Shown here: positions 1 to 7,449 of the stretch, in pieces
Numbering within the stretch: the stretch's first letter is position 1
How the letters are laid out: each line of letters opens with the position of its first letter
Assembly (NCBI GenBank): GCA_902776765.1
Contig: CACYRP010000022.1
Coordinates: 1 to 44,585 of the forward strand
Direction: 5' to 3'
From: Fibrobacter succinogenes
GTDB lineage: Bacteria > Fibrobacterota > Fibrobacteria > Fibrobacterales > Fibrobacteraceae
Length of the DNA: 44,585 nt
Position numbers and translations under genes: made by a program
The notes under the pieces: generated by a model
Told to the model about the DNA's origin: nothing
The model's input: only the letters and a program-made list of their open reading frames with translations
Database searches by the model: none

Positions 1-2
1 TG

Positions 3-614
3 TCTCACGATGACCTCTATGCCAAGAAGAACCGTGGCTTTATCTGGGCTGTCAAGCTCACCAGCCGCTTCGGTGACACTCGTGAAGAGAAGATTGGCGA
101 AGAACGCTACCGTCGCTTGAAGATCGAACCTGAAAACGACTACCGTGCCGCTATGCGTCTGTACTTGAACCGTCAGTTCCTCGAAGCTGCCTATGCCTTC
201 GGTAAGGTCCAGACGAAGTACCCCGCATTCCACTTGGTCGACCAGGCTGCTTTCTACAAGGCAAAGTCTTTCGAAAACCTCCGTATGCACAAGGCTGCTA
301 AGGCCGTGTACGAAGACGCTATCAAGCGTTATCCGCAGAGTGACCAGCGCGCCAAGTACCACTTCCAGTTGATGAACATCGACTATAAGGAAGGCAAGTA
401 CACGGAAGCTATGGCCAAGTACCAGAATATTGCTCAGAAGTTCGGCGAAAGCGACGTGAAGGCTGACGCTGACTACGTTGCCGGCCAGATCAAGTTCGAA
501 CAGGGCCTCTATCAGGAATCTGTCGACCTGCTCGCCTCCATCCTTCCGGGTAACGCAAACTACTTCTACGCTCGCTATACCATGGGTATCGCTAACAGCC
601 TTACAACCGTATGA
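3..614 (+). CDS. Tetratricopeptide-repeat protein, 5'-truncated first part of a probably frameshifted gene
   Basis: The frame is open from the left edge of the window, so the true start lies outside it. The visible product is about 203 residues of helical repeats of TPR type, with pairs such as AAYAFGKVQTKYP, AAKAVYEDAIKRYP and AMAKYQNIAQKF, each followed by a G/A-rich turn. Proteins of this kind are scaffolds and are often periplasmic or envelope-associated; no catalytic motif is visible. The frame stops at 612-614 in the middle of a repeat (YARYTMGIANSLTTV), and the next gene begins in another frame at 611 with the rest of the same repeat (KFDEAENCFRAV). Adding one base near 606 would give continuous reading through NSLTNRMSKFDEAE. 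I therefore read this and the next entry as one gene split by a one-base deletion or a sequencing error. The exact family is not recognised. Confidence 0.7.
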   Translation, partial: SHDDLYAKKNRGFIWAVKLTSRFGDTREEKIGEERYRRLKIEPENDYRAAMRLYLNRQFLEAAYAFGKVQTKYPAFHLVDQAAFYKAKSFENLRMHKAAKAVYEDAIKRYPQSDQRAKYHFQLMNIDYKEGKYTEAMAKYQNIAQKFGESDVKADADYVAGQIKFEQGLYQESVDLLASILPGNANYFYARYTMGIANSLTTV

Positions 615-1366
615 GCAAGTTTGACGAAGCCGAAAATTGTTTCCGCGCTGTTACGGAACAGCCGGTTTCTAACAAGTCCGAACGCGACATTCAGGACGCT
701 GCGAAGGTCAAGCTCGGTCACCTATTCTTCTCTGCAGAAAAGCCAGACATCGTTGCCGCAGCTCGGATGTATCTCCAGGTTCATAAGGAATCTCCGGTGT
801 TCGGCGAAGCTATGCTCGGTATTGCATGGTGCTTCCTCAAGGTTAACAAGCCGGACGAAGCTATCAAGCCGGCCCAGTGGATTATTTCTAACCTTCAGGA
901 ATCCTTCTTCGTGCCTGAAGCCAACCTCCTAATGGGTTACTGCTACTTCATGAAGAAAGACAACCAGAACGCTTTTGATGCTTTGAATCAGGCTGTATCC
1001 CTCACTGAAAAGCCGATGGTGTCTGTTGCCGCTCGCGACAGCGCACGTCAAGTCTTCGACGCAACGTGGGTTCAGTTCGACTCCGTTCAGGTTCTGGCAT
1101 TGGATCTCGCTCGTCAGTTGCCGACTCCGCGTGTGGAATGCAAGCGTAAAGCTTTGCGCCCGACATTCGACAAGGTTCACCAGGCTATTGAAGATTACGC
1201 GTCGTTTATGCAGAGAGCTATCCAAAGTGACCGCTTCGAATCCAACTGCAAGCGCATTTTGGATGACGCGGGCATTATACTTAATCCTCCTATTCCAACT
1301 CCTCGGTGTTGTCATAATCCTCATAATAAGCCCGATATTTACTCACCACTCGTAGATGATTTGTAG
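611..1366 (+). CDS. Tetratricopeptide-repeat protein, second part of the frameshifted gene
   Basis: This 251-residue frame overlaps the preceding one by 4 nt (ATGA). It continues the TPR pattern: KFDEAENCFRAVTEQ, AAARMYLQVHKESP, DEAIKPAQWIISN, QNAFDALNQAVSL. It has no Shine-Dalgarno sequence of its own and its first residues complete a repeat begun upstream, which argues for a single original gene rather than two coupled genes. From about residue 221 the reading becomes odd: Pro-, Cys- and His-rich with uncommon codons. The neighbouring frame over the same bases (about 1273-1355) instead encodes a hydrophobic stretch (LYLILLFQLLGVVIIL) that looks like a membrane anchor. A second, compensating one-base slip near 1270 is therefore possible. 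Function is unknown beyond a TPR scaffold. Confidence 0.6.
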   Translation: MSKFDEAENCFRAVTEQPVSNKSERDIQDAAKVKLGHLFFSAEKPDIVAAARMYLQVHKESPVFGEAMLGIAWCFLKVNKPDEAIKPAQWIISNLQESFFVPEANLLMGYCYFMKKDNQNAFDALNQAVSLTEKPMVSVAARDSARQVFDATWVQFDSVQVLALDLARQLPTPRVECKRKALRPTFDKVHQAIEDYASFMQRAIQSDRFESNCKRILDDAGIILNPPIPTPRCCHNPHNKPDIYSPLVDDL

Positions 1367-1526
1367 AACGGGATATTCGTAAAAACAACCCATTTTTGCC
1401 TGATAGAGCCCCGTTAGGTCTTGCCCTTATGTGCAGTAGATAATTTTTTATATATTTGTTTTCGGTTTATTGAAACGAAAGGGCCTCTCAAAATATAGAG
1501 GCGACCGTATTGGAAGAGATTGATTA

Positions 1527-3371
1527 ATGGCAGCTACGAAATATACAGAAGATAGTATCAAGTCCCTCGAATGGCATGAACATATCCGTCTGCGCCCCGG
1601 CATGTACATCGGTAAGCTCGGCGACGGACAGAGCCCGGACGATGGCATTTACGTGCTCGTCAAGGAAATTATCGACAACTCCATCGACGAATTCGTCATG
1701 GGTGCGGGCAAGAAAATTGAAATTGATATCGACGACCACGCGGCACGCGTGCGCGACTACGGCCGTGGCATTCCGCTCGGCAAGGTCATTGACTGCGTAT
1801 CGAAGATCAACACGGGTGGTAAGTACGATTCCGAAGCTTTCCAGAAGTCGGTCGGTTTGAACGGTGTGGGTACAAAGGCCGTGAACGCCCTCTCCACGAA
1901 GTTCATCGTCAAGAGTTTCCGCGATGGCCGCATGAAGCAGGCTGAATTCTGCCGCGGCGTTCTGGTGCAGGACTACAAGGAATGCGCCACCACCGAAAAG
2001 AACGGTACCGAAATCTACTTTGAACCGGATGCCGACATCTTCAAGAACTACAGATTCCTCCCGGCCTACATGGAAGAAAAGGTCTGGAACTACGCCTACT
2101 TGAACAACGGCCTCCAGCTCGTGATGAACGACAAGGTCTACACGAGCCCGAACGGTCTTTTGGATCTCTTGAACAAGCACGTGGACGATTCCATCCGCTA
2201 CCCGGTCATCCACTTCAAGGGTAAGGATATCGAATGCGCGTTCACGCACGGCAACCAGTACGGCGAACACTACTACAGCTTTGTGAATGGCCAGCACACC
2301 ACACAGGGCGGTACCCACCAGCAAGCATTCCGCGAAGGCGTCGTCAAGGGCGCCCGCGATCACTTCAAGAAGGACCTCGATCCGGCCGACGTGCGCAACT
2401 GCATCATCGGTGCTATTTCCGTGCGCATCCAGGAACCGGTGTTCGAATCGCAGACCAAGACGAAGCTCGGCTCTACGACGGTCGCTCCGGGTGGCGCCCA
2501 GTTGCGCTCCTGGGTCGTGGATTACGTGGCAAGTGAATTCGACAACTTCTTGCACAAGAATCCCGAAACCGAAAAAGCGCTCCTCAACCGCATCACGCAG
2601 AACGAACGTGAACGCAAGGAAATCGCAGGCATCAAGAAGCTTGCCAACGAACGCGCCAAGAAGGCGAACTTGCACAACCGCAAACTCCGCGACTGCAAGA
2701 TCCACCTCACCGACGTGAAAAACGCGCTCAACCGCGAATCGATGATTTTCATTACAGAAGGTGACTCCGCATCCGGCTCCATCACCAAGGCCCGCAACGT
2801 GCAGACGCAAGCCGTGTTCAGCTTGCGCGGTAAGCCGCTCAACAGCTTTGGCATGACGAAGAAGGTCGTCTATGAGAACGAAGAATTCAACTTGTTGCAA
2901 CATGCGCTCGACATCGAAAACGGTCTCGAAAACTTGCGTTACGACAAAGTGATTATCGCAACCGATGCTGATGTGGACGGAATGCATATTCGCCTTTTGC
3001 TCATGACATTCTTCTTGCAGTTCTTCCCGGAACTCGTGGAACAAAAGCACTTGTACATCTTGCAGACGCCGCTTTTCCGCGTGCGCAACAAGCAAGTGAC
3101 CAAGTACTGCTACGACGAAACCGAACGCGACAAGGCAGCCAAGGAAATCGGCAAGACCGGTCTCGAAATCACACGATTCAAAGGTCTTGGCGAAATCAGC
3201 CCGGAAGAATTCGGACAGTTCATCAACGAGGACATGCGTCTTGAAACGGTGAGCATTCCGCCCGATGCAACGCTGGGCAAGATGCTGGAATACTACATGG
3301 GCAACAACACTCCGAGCCGCCAGGAGCACATCGTGCAGAACCTGAGAGCAGAAGCAGTGGAAGAATTGTAG
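1527..3371 (+). CDS. parE: DNA topoisomerase IV subunit B (type II topoisomerase ATPase subunit)
   Basis: This is the ATPase subunit of a type IIA topoisomerase. It acts with ParC to decatenate and relax daughter chromosomes. The 614 residues show the GHKL ATPase signature in order: [13 protein letters not shown] (about 22-34), the Mg-ATP box EIIDNSIDE (47-55), DYGRGIPLG (77-85), and the lid [14 protein letters not shown] (110-123). The QTKTKLG transducer loop follows. A TOPRIM domain starts at about residue 407 ([11 protein letters not shown]) and has the metal-binding [10 protein letters not shown] near 478. The length and the KLGDG insertion are typical of the ParE form in the Bacteroidetes/Fibrobacteres group rather than of long GyrB. 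AGAG lies about 9 nt before the ATG. No parC is next to it; the gene stands alone and is followed by a strong terminator at 3462. A 634-codon antisense frame covering the gene is a shadow. Confidence 0.93.
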   Translation: MAATKYTEDSIKSLEWHEHIRLRPGMYIGKLGDGQSPDDGIYVLVKEIIDNSIDEFVMGAGKKIEIDIDDHAARVRDYGRGIPLGKVIDCVSKINTGGKYDSEAFQKSVGLNGVGTKAVNALSTKFIVKSFRDGRMKQAEFCRGVLVQDYKECATTEKNGTEIYFEPDADIFKNYRFLPAYMEEKVWNYAYLNNGLQLVMNDKVYTSPNGLLDLLNKHVDDSIRYPVIHFKGKDIECAFTHGNQYGEHYYSFVNGQHTTQGGTHQQAFREGVVKGARDHFKKDLDPADVRNCIIGAISVRIQEPVFESQTKTKLGSTTVAPGGAQLRSWVVDYVASEFDNFLHKNPETEKALLNRITQNERERKEIAGIKKLANERAKKANLHNRKLRDCKIHLTDVKNALNRESMIFITEGDSASGSITKARNVQTQAVFSLRGKPLNSFGMTKKVVYENEEFNLLQHALDIENGLENLRYDKVIIATDADVDGMHIRLLLMTFFLQFFPELVEQKHLYILQTPLFRVRNKQVTKYCYDETERDKAAKEIGKTGLEITRFKGLGEISPEEFGQFINEDMRLETVSIPPDATLGKMLEYYMGNNTPSRQEHIVQNLRAEAVEEL

Positions 3372-3424
3372 AGGCACGGCCTTACGGCCTAGAGCAGTGA
3401 GCTCGCTCCGCTCTGAGGTATGAG
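3372..3424. repeat. Dispersed intergenic palindromic repeat next to parE
   Basis: Directly after the parE stop the sequence contains the short palindrome GGCCTTACGGCC, then GAGCTCGCTCCGCTC, then GAGGTATGAGG. The GAGGTATGAG or GAGGTGTGAGG motif recurs in other gene-free gaps of the window (near 6548, 6590, 10056, 17173, 27020 and 33930), on either strand. Confidence 0.55.
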
Positions 3425-3461
3425 GCAAAAAGTCTCTAGGTCAGCGAAAAAAGCTATTTAT

Positions 3462-3492
3462 CACCCCGTGCATTGTCACGGGGTGTTTTTTT
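3462..3492 (+). terminator. Rho-independent terminator of parE
   Basis: A 9-bp perfect stem, CACCCCGTG (3462-3470) and CACGGGGTG (3477-3485), closes a 6-nt loop and is followed by seven T residues. It lies 90 nt after the parE stop, just past a dispersed repeat. It separates parE from the convergent small module beginning at 3505. Confidence 0.92.
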
Positions 3493-3504
3493 CAACCAAT
3501 CGCT

Positions 3505-3783
3505 TTAGCAGAAATATGACACATTTCCGAAGAAAGTTTTCCATTTTTCAACGATTTCTTCGTTCCGAGCTTCGATAATTCGAAGTATATTCAGCAAGAT
3601 TCGTGAATTTATATGCGAATTGTTATGTGCTAAAAGACATTTGCCAGCCCGCGTTATCCAAATTTTTGTGGCATTTGCAGTGGGTGCACCTTCTGACACA
3701 TGTACATGTATCGGTTCTAGCGGACAGCTTTCATTAGACCAAAAATAAACCCAGAACGATCCGATTCTAAATATCTGCGGCAT
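3505..3783 (-). CDS. DUF4160 family small protein, second gene of a toxin-antitoxin-like pair
   Basis: The product is about 92 residues. The N-terminal half matches the DUF4160 pattern: MPQIFRIGSFWVYFWSNE, followed by PIHVHVSEG and ATKIWI. The C-terminal half is a helix ending near EEIVEKWKTFFG. DUF4160 proteins are small proteins of unknown biochemistry often found beside another small gene, and several databases discuss them as possible toxin-antitoxin components. I chose the ATG at 3783 because it has AAAGGTGG about 8 nt upstream and starts exactly at the conserved MPQI; a GTG at 3795 would add four residues. It overlaps the upstream partner gene by 17 nt, which implies translational coupling. 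The region is AT-richer than parE. No essential catalytic residue can be named. Confidence 0.78.
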   Translation of the reverse strand: MPQIFRIGSFWVYFWSNESCPLEPIHVHVSEGAPTANATKIWITRAGKCLLAHNNSHINSRILLNILRIIEARNEEIVEKWKTFFGNVSYFC

Positions 3784-4090
3784 TATTAAACCCACCTTTC
3801 TGAGAAAATTCCATTATCAAATGAGCTGTCGATTCAATCACTTTTTTATAGCGATTGATTTCCTCATCTGAAAAACCGAATACATCTTCCCATGTGTAGG
3901 AGGGTAAATAACATGTCGCATAATGGAAGCCGTCTTTTGCATCAGGCTTCTCAATGTACACCTTAACACGACCATCCTTGCCCATTTCAGAATGGACAAT
4001 TTCCGCATTATCATCAAGTGTCATGAAGGGGTACATCATATCGCTTTGAGGCAATATAACTTTTTCTTGCCGAATTTGGCTAGTATTCAT
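3767..4090 (-). CDS. Small hypothetical protein, partner of the DUF4160 gene
   Basis: This 107-residue protein is not a family I can name with certainty. It is acidic, with a beta-rich middle (RVKVYIEKPDAKDGFHYATC) and a C-terminal helix (DEEINRYKKVIESTAHLIMEF). It starts at an ATG with AAGGAG 6 nt upstream and overlaps the following DUF4160 gene by 17 nt. A near-consensus promoter lies about 80 nt upstream. Gene order, small size, coupling and an isolated transcription unit resemble a toxin-antitoxin operon, with this gene as the likely antitoxin or cognate partner. That role is inference: no helix-turn-helix or other DNA-binding domain is obvious. Confidence 0.7.
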   Translation of the reverse strand: MNTSQIRQEKVILPQSDMMYPFMTLDDNAEIVHSEMGKDGRVKVYIEKPDAKDGFHYATCYLPSYTWEDVFGFSDEEINRYKKVIESTAHLIMEFSQKGGFNNAADI

Positions 4091-4167
4091 ATTTCACTCC
4101 TTGCACCTACAAGCAAAAAAAGGCGCTAGATTAAAACGTTTTAGATACTGAACAAAAGTTCACTCAA

Positions 4168-4196
4168 AATATAAACTTAACTTTTAGGATTGTCAA
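4168..4196 (-). promoter_or_regulatory. Sigma-70-type promoter of the DUF4160 two-gene unit
   Basis: Read on the minus strand, TTGACA (4191-4196) is followed after exactly 17 nt by TATATT (4168-4173). The -35 hexamer is perfect and the -10 is a 5/6 match with ideal spacing. The start codon it would serve is at 4090. I see no clear operator palindrome overlapping it. Confidence 0.8.
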
Positions 4197-4272
4197 GAGA
4201 ATCCTTTTAAAAGAATTTTCGTGAAGTCGCACGTTTAAAATCACAGTCTGTGACTTTGAAAAACAAGATAGA

Positions 4273-4300
4273 AAAAATGCCGCGGTATCGCGGCATTTTT
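4273..4300 (-). terminator. Terminator after the CBS-domain protein gene
   Basis: A stem AATGCCGCG / CGCGGCATT around a 4-nt loop is extended on both sides by A and T tracts (AAAAA before, TTTTT after). It can therefore work on either strand. On the minus strand it lies 19 nt beyond the stop of the gene ending at 4319. The rest of the 4091-4318 gap holds only the promoter of the DUF4160 unit. Confidence 0.85.
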
Positions 4301-4318
4301 CGTTACTTTTAAGATAAA

Positions 4319-5644
4319 CTACACCTTATGGAGTGTCTGCGTCTTGGGGCCTTTCACGCCCGCAGGGAGAATCATCATGACCTTTTCCATGCGGGTGCCA
4401 TCCATGCGCAGAACGCGGAACGTGTAGCCTTGAATCTTGACTTCGGCGCCCGGCGACGGGATGATTCCAAGCGTTGCCTGAATCAAGCCGGAGAGCGTTT
4501 CCACGTGAGAATTCTCAGGCGGTTTGAGTTCTACATCGAGTTCGTATTCCAAATCCGAGAGCGTCATGAGCGGGTCGAGAATGTAGCGTCCATCCTTCAA
4601 CTTCAGCACGTCCTCGTCTTCGTCCATATCGTCTTCGTCACGGATTTCACCCACGATTTCTTCGAGGATATCTTCGAGAGTCACGAGACCTGCCGTGCCG
4701 CCATATTCATCCACGACAATCGCGAGCTGATTACCCGTCTTGCGGAGTTCCGTCAAAAGATCATCAATCTTCTTGTGGTACGGCACGTAAACCGGCGGCA
4801 TCACAAGTTTCATCAAGTCGAACGGTTCATCGCGATGTTCCGTGTACCATTCCAAGAAATCGCGGTTCGAAAGGATACCGACAATGTTATCTACAGTTTC
4901 CTTGTAAACCGGCAAGCGGGAATGGCGTTCGTTATTCAAGACCTTCACCAAATCTTCGAGCGAGGTGTCCACATCAATCGCGCACATGTCCACACGCGGC
5001 GTCATGATTTCACGCACCGGCGTTTCCACGAAGTCGAAGATGTTGAGGATCATCTGGCGTTCTTCTTTTTCGAGGCCTTCGCCTTCGGCGAGCGACGAAT
5101 CCGAGATGTCCGCCTGCACGGCGTCACGGCGTTCTTCAGGCAAGAAGCTGAGCTTAGCGTCGTAACCCAGAGCGTTCAAAAGTTTGAGATAAATGGTATG
5201 GCTCACCTTCCCAACCGGAACAAACGGCATGCGGAGCAGTCTGTAAAGCGGAACGAGAATTACAGACAAAGTGTCAGGTTTTAAGCTACCGATCAAGTTC
5301 GGGCAGAATATCGTTACCACATATATCACGGCGCAAGCACAGAGCATATACACCAAAATTCCAAACAGCCAATAATCGTGAACCCACTGCCACGGAGCGT
5401 TCGAGAAGAGGTAAAATCCGAACACGCCAATGCCCACGTCCGAGAAAATGCGGCCGATGGAAACGGTTTCATTGTAGCCACAGTTTTCGACAATCTTTGC
5501 AATCTTCGCTTCGCGATCTGTGCGGTCATGGTCTTCACGTTTGGCATAAATCGCCGCAAAGACAGCCTTGATTAAAGTAAAAGACGCCGAAATAAAAAGA
5601 AAGAAAACAAGAAGAACAATAGCAATGGTGTTCGTATCACCCAT
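4319..5644 (-). CDS. CorC/HlyC-type membrane protein with tandem CBS domains
   Basis: The 441-residue protein begins with a hydrophobic segment (residues about 7-30) and has two more membrane segments in the 75-130 region, resembling a diverged DUF21 part. The cytosolic regulator follows: the helix EERQMILNIFDF, the hallmark VREIMTPRVDM, then two CBS repeats (RHSRLPVYKETVDNIVGIL and GNQLAIVVDEYGGTAGLVTLEDILEEIVGEI). A C-terminal CorC_HlyC domain contains DLEYELDVEL and a VETLSG motif. This family includes CorC, Mg/Co efflux-related proteins and UPF0053 'hemolysins'; ion export or envelope maintenance is the usual inference. It overlaps ybeY by 8 nt. The pairing ybeY-corC is widely conserved, which supports both calls. 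The two genes share a transcript with the small gene at 6122. Confidence 0.88.
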   Translation of the reverse strand: MGDTNTIAIVLLVFFLFISASFTLIKAVFAAIYAKREDHDRTDREAKIAKIVENCGYNETVSIGRIFSDVGIGVFGFYLFSNAPWQWVHDYWLFGILVYMLCACAVIYVVTIFCPNLIGSLKPDTLSVILVPLYRLLRMPFVPVGKVSHTIYLKLLNALGYDAKLSFLPEERRDAVQADISDSSLAEGEGLEKEERQMILNIFDFVETPVREIMTPRVDMCAIDVDTSLEDLVKVLNNERHSRLPVYKETVDNIVGILSNRDFLEWYTEHRDEPFDLMKLVMPPVYVPYHKKIDDLLTELRKTGNQLAIVVDEYGGTAGLVTLEDILEEIVGEIRDEDDMDEDEDVLKLKDGRYILDPLMTLSDLEYELDVELKPPENSHVETLSGLIQATLGIIPSPGAEVKIQGYTFRVLRMDGTRMEKVMMILPAGVKGPKTQTLHKV

Positions 5645-6122
5645 TTTCCATGCTCTCCTTATCCTTATAAGGATCCAGTCCCAAGAATTCGCATTCGCGG
5701 GCGCGCATCACTTTGCGGTCGGCGGCCTTTATGTGGTCGTACCCCGACAGGTGGAGCAAACCGTGAACAATCACGCGTTTCATCTCGGCAAAAAAGCTGT
5801 TGCCGTATTGCGGGGCCTGGCGCTTGACTTGGTCGCGAGCGATATAGATTTCGCCAAGCATTTCTTCTTCGCCCGGAATTTCTTCGTGCCACTCGAACGA
5901 GAGCACGTCCGTCACCTTGTCGAGCCCGCGATAGTTCTTGTTCATTTCGCGAACGAACTCGTCCGTGCAGAGCACAATGTTGACGTTGTTCTCCGTGCCC
6001 TCTTCGGCAAGGAGTTTGCGGGCCATAGCTTCGAACTTTTCCTTCCACGGGAAGGATTCGATATTCCCCTCGCACAGGAATTCGATGTTGTAATTCTTCT
6101 TTTTACTAGCAGGGTCTGGCAT
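5637..6122 (-). CDS. ybeY: Endoribonuclease YbeY (rRNA maturation factor)
   Basis: YbeY is a single-strand-specific metal-dependent endoribonuclease involved in 16S rRNA 3'-end maturation and ribosome quality control. The zinc-binding signature HGLLHLSGYDH is present in full near residues 118-128, with the preceding KVTDVLSFEW strand and GEIYIARD motif typical of the family. The 161-residue length is normal. The start codon shares one base with the stop of the upstream 96-residue gene (TAATG), and the 3' end overlaps the CBS protein gene by 8 nt, so all three should be translationally coupled. Confidence 0.94.
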   Translation of the reverse strand: MPDPASKKKNYNIEFLCEGNIESFPWKEKFEAMARKLLAEEGTENNVNIVLCTDEFVREMNKNYRGLDKVTDVLSFEWHEEIPGEEEMLGEIYIARDQVKRQAPQYGNSFFAEMKRVIVHGLLHLSGYDHIKAADRKVMRARECEFLGLDPYKDKESMENG

Positions 6123-6412
6123 TAAATGTTATACCACTTTTTTAATACGTTGATAATGGCTTCGGCTTGCGCCTTGCCTGTAATCTTGAACTTGCCTTGA
6201 GGCTTGAACATGCCTTGCATTTTGCGGTAACGGCGCAGAGAGACCTTCGGTTCGCTGAATTCACCCGTTTTCGGGTCGCGATCCTGGTAAAAGAACATCA
6301 CGGTCGGCCAAGCACCCTTCGACAGGACTTCCTTGTCCAATTCCTTGATGACGACTTCGCCGGTTTCTTCGTCAGTGTATTCGACGGTCAATTCTTCGAC
6401 TTCTGCGCTCAT
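6122..6412 (-). CDS. Small conserved protein of unknown function upstream of ybeY
   Basis: I do not recognise a named family. The product is 96 residues: an acidic N terminus (about 1-27), a central WPTVMFFYQDRDPKTGEF segment, a basic RRYRKMQGMFKPQGKFKI patch, and a C-terminal helix (QAEAIINVLKKWY). It looks like a compact alpha/beta protein with possible nucleic-acid or ribosome contact, which is only a guess from charge. The ATG at 6412 is preferred because GGAGG lies 5 nt upstream; the longer TTG-initiated frame would begin inside that ribosome binding site. It shares one base with the ybeY start codon and probably leads this operon. Confidence 0.7.
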   Translation of the reverse strand: MSAEVEELTVEYTDEETGEVVIKELDKEVLSKGAWPTVMFFYQDRDPKTGEFSEPKVSLRRYRKMQGMFKPQGKFKITGKAQAEAIINVLKKWYNI

Positions 6413-6477
6413 TTTTACCTCCAATGAATTACAAGACTCCTATCTTGCCACAAGTCTAGCAATAAATATATAAAAGT

Positions 6478-6512
6478 AGACGAAAGACGATAGACGATAG
6501 ACGAAAGAGAGA
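6478..6512. repeat. Tandem heptamer array, AGACGAA/AGACGAT type
   Basis: Five consecutive 7-bp units are visible: AGACGAA, AGACGAT, AGACGAT, AGACGAA and a degenerate AGAGAGA. It sits in the 263-nt gap between the small gene upstream of ybeY (start 6412) and the znuC stop (6676). The same heptamer recurs at 9146-9173 between divergent genes and, translated, inside a FISUMP gene at 25483-25517. The remainder of this gap holds GAGGTATGAG-type repeats (6546-6600). Confidence 0.8.
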
Positions 6513-6629
6513 GTAGTTAATAGAGACTAGAGAAATAGGGTTTTAGGTATGAGTTATGAAGGGTGAGGTCGCTCGTTTCACTCGCTTTGAGGTATGAGTT
6601 TATTTTGGGCGGCGTAGTCGCGATTATTT

Positions 6630-6678
6630 CTCTTTCGTCTCTAGTCTACAGCGAGCCTAGCGAGCGTTCTTTCGTCTA
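6630..6678 (-). repeat. Composite repeat (heptamers flanking a palindrome) that supplies the znuC stop codon
   Basis: On the minus strand the znuC stop TAG is the first triplet of TAGACGAAAGAACG. A CTCGCTAGGCTCGC near-palindrome follows, then TGTAGACTAGAGACGAAAGAG. A copy with the same layout (heptamer, AACG, palindrome, AGACGAGAGACGA) lies in frame inside the FISUMP gene at 24916-24961. The element looks like a small dispersed repeat that has settled exactly at a gene end. Confidence 0.7.
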
Positions 6679-7449
6679 ATGCGCCTTTGGCGCATGGTGA
6701 TGTTCGCAGCAACCGCCGTGAGTATGGTCGTGGCTCCCGAGAACGCGATGCGGCACGCCATGGGCTATCAAATCGACCTCGCAGCCGTACGTGCGATGGA
6801 GCATATCCTCGGTCAAATTAGCGCCTTCGTGGTAATGCACAGAATGGTTCACGCACACGACGCTCTTCACCTTATGCGAAAGAGCCATCAAGTCATGAGT
6901 CACAATCACAATCGTCATGGTTTCGCTAAATTCGGCAAGCATGTTGTAAAGCGCTTCGATTCCCGCCACGTCAATGTTGTTGGACGGTTCATCCAAAAAG
7001 AGAATTTTGGGATTACAGACAAGAGAACGAGCAATTAAAACACGCTGACGTTCACCACCGCTGAGTTCACCCAGGCGACGGTCCAAATATCCAGCGATAT
7101 GCACACGTTCCAGCGCCGCCTTCACTTCATCCGACTTGGGAGAAAGCCCTGTCTTGCCTGTCGCAACGCACTCGCCCACCGTAATTGGGAATTCGATATT
7201 CTTATTCGTATTTTGCGGCACGTAACCGACAGCCACACGCTTCGTCGGAACTTTTTCGCCAAACAAGCGCACACTGCCAGAAGTCGGTTTCAAAAGCCCG
7301 ACCATCAACCTCATCAACGTGGACTTGCCACCGCCATTCGGCCCGATAATGGCAACAAAGTCATTTTCGTCAATTGAAAGATTCACGTCCGTCAACACGG
7401 GCGACTTTCCATAGCCAAAATTGAGGTCTTTGATGTCGATTGCAGACAT
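6676..7449 (-). CDS. znuC: Zinc/manganese ABC transporter ATP-binding protein (ZnuC-like)
   Basis: This ATPase would energise metal uptake through a ZnuA/ZnuB-type importer. The 257 residues contain Walker A GPNGGGKST (36-44), a Q-loop (GYVPQNTN), the signature LSGGERQR (about 134-141), Walker B ILFLDEPSNNID and the switch VTHDL. The C terminus (about 235-257) is rich in His and Cys (DHTHGGCCEHHH), which fits a metal-sensing or buffering tail and favours zinc. It overlaps znuA, using the same base region at 7449, so the two are coupled. The permease gene that normally follows is absent: after the stop there are only repeats and then an unrelated operon. Specificity for Zn over Mn is inferred from the His-rich segments of both proteins. 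Confidence 0.88.
   Translation of the reverse strand: MSAIDIKDLNFGYGKSPVLTDVNLSIDENDFVAIIGPNGGGKSTLMRLMVGLLKPTSGSVRLFGEKVPTKRVAVGYVPQNTNKNIEFPITVGECVATGKTGLSPKSDEVKAALERVHIAGYLDRRLGELSGGERQRVLIARSLVCNPKILFLDEPSNNIDVAGIEALYNMLAEFSETMTIVIVTHDLMALSHKVKSVVCVNHSVHYHEGANLTEDMLHRTYGCEVDLIAHGVPHRVLGSHDHTHGGCCEHHHAPKAH

Noticed and set aside
1367..1526. Possible parE promoter around TTGCCC (about 1423) and TATATT (about 1452)
   Set aside because: Spacing between the hexamers is too long and the -35 match is poor; the AT-rich leader may hold a promoter but it cannot be fixed by eye.
1524..3428. 634-codon minus-strand frame opposite parE
   Set aside because: It mirrors parE codon bias, has no ribosome binding site and no recognisable domain, while parE on the plus strand has all topoisomerase motifs.
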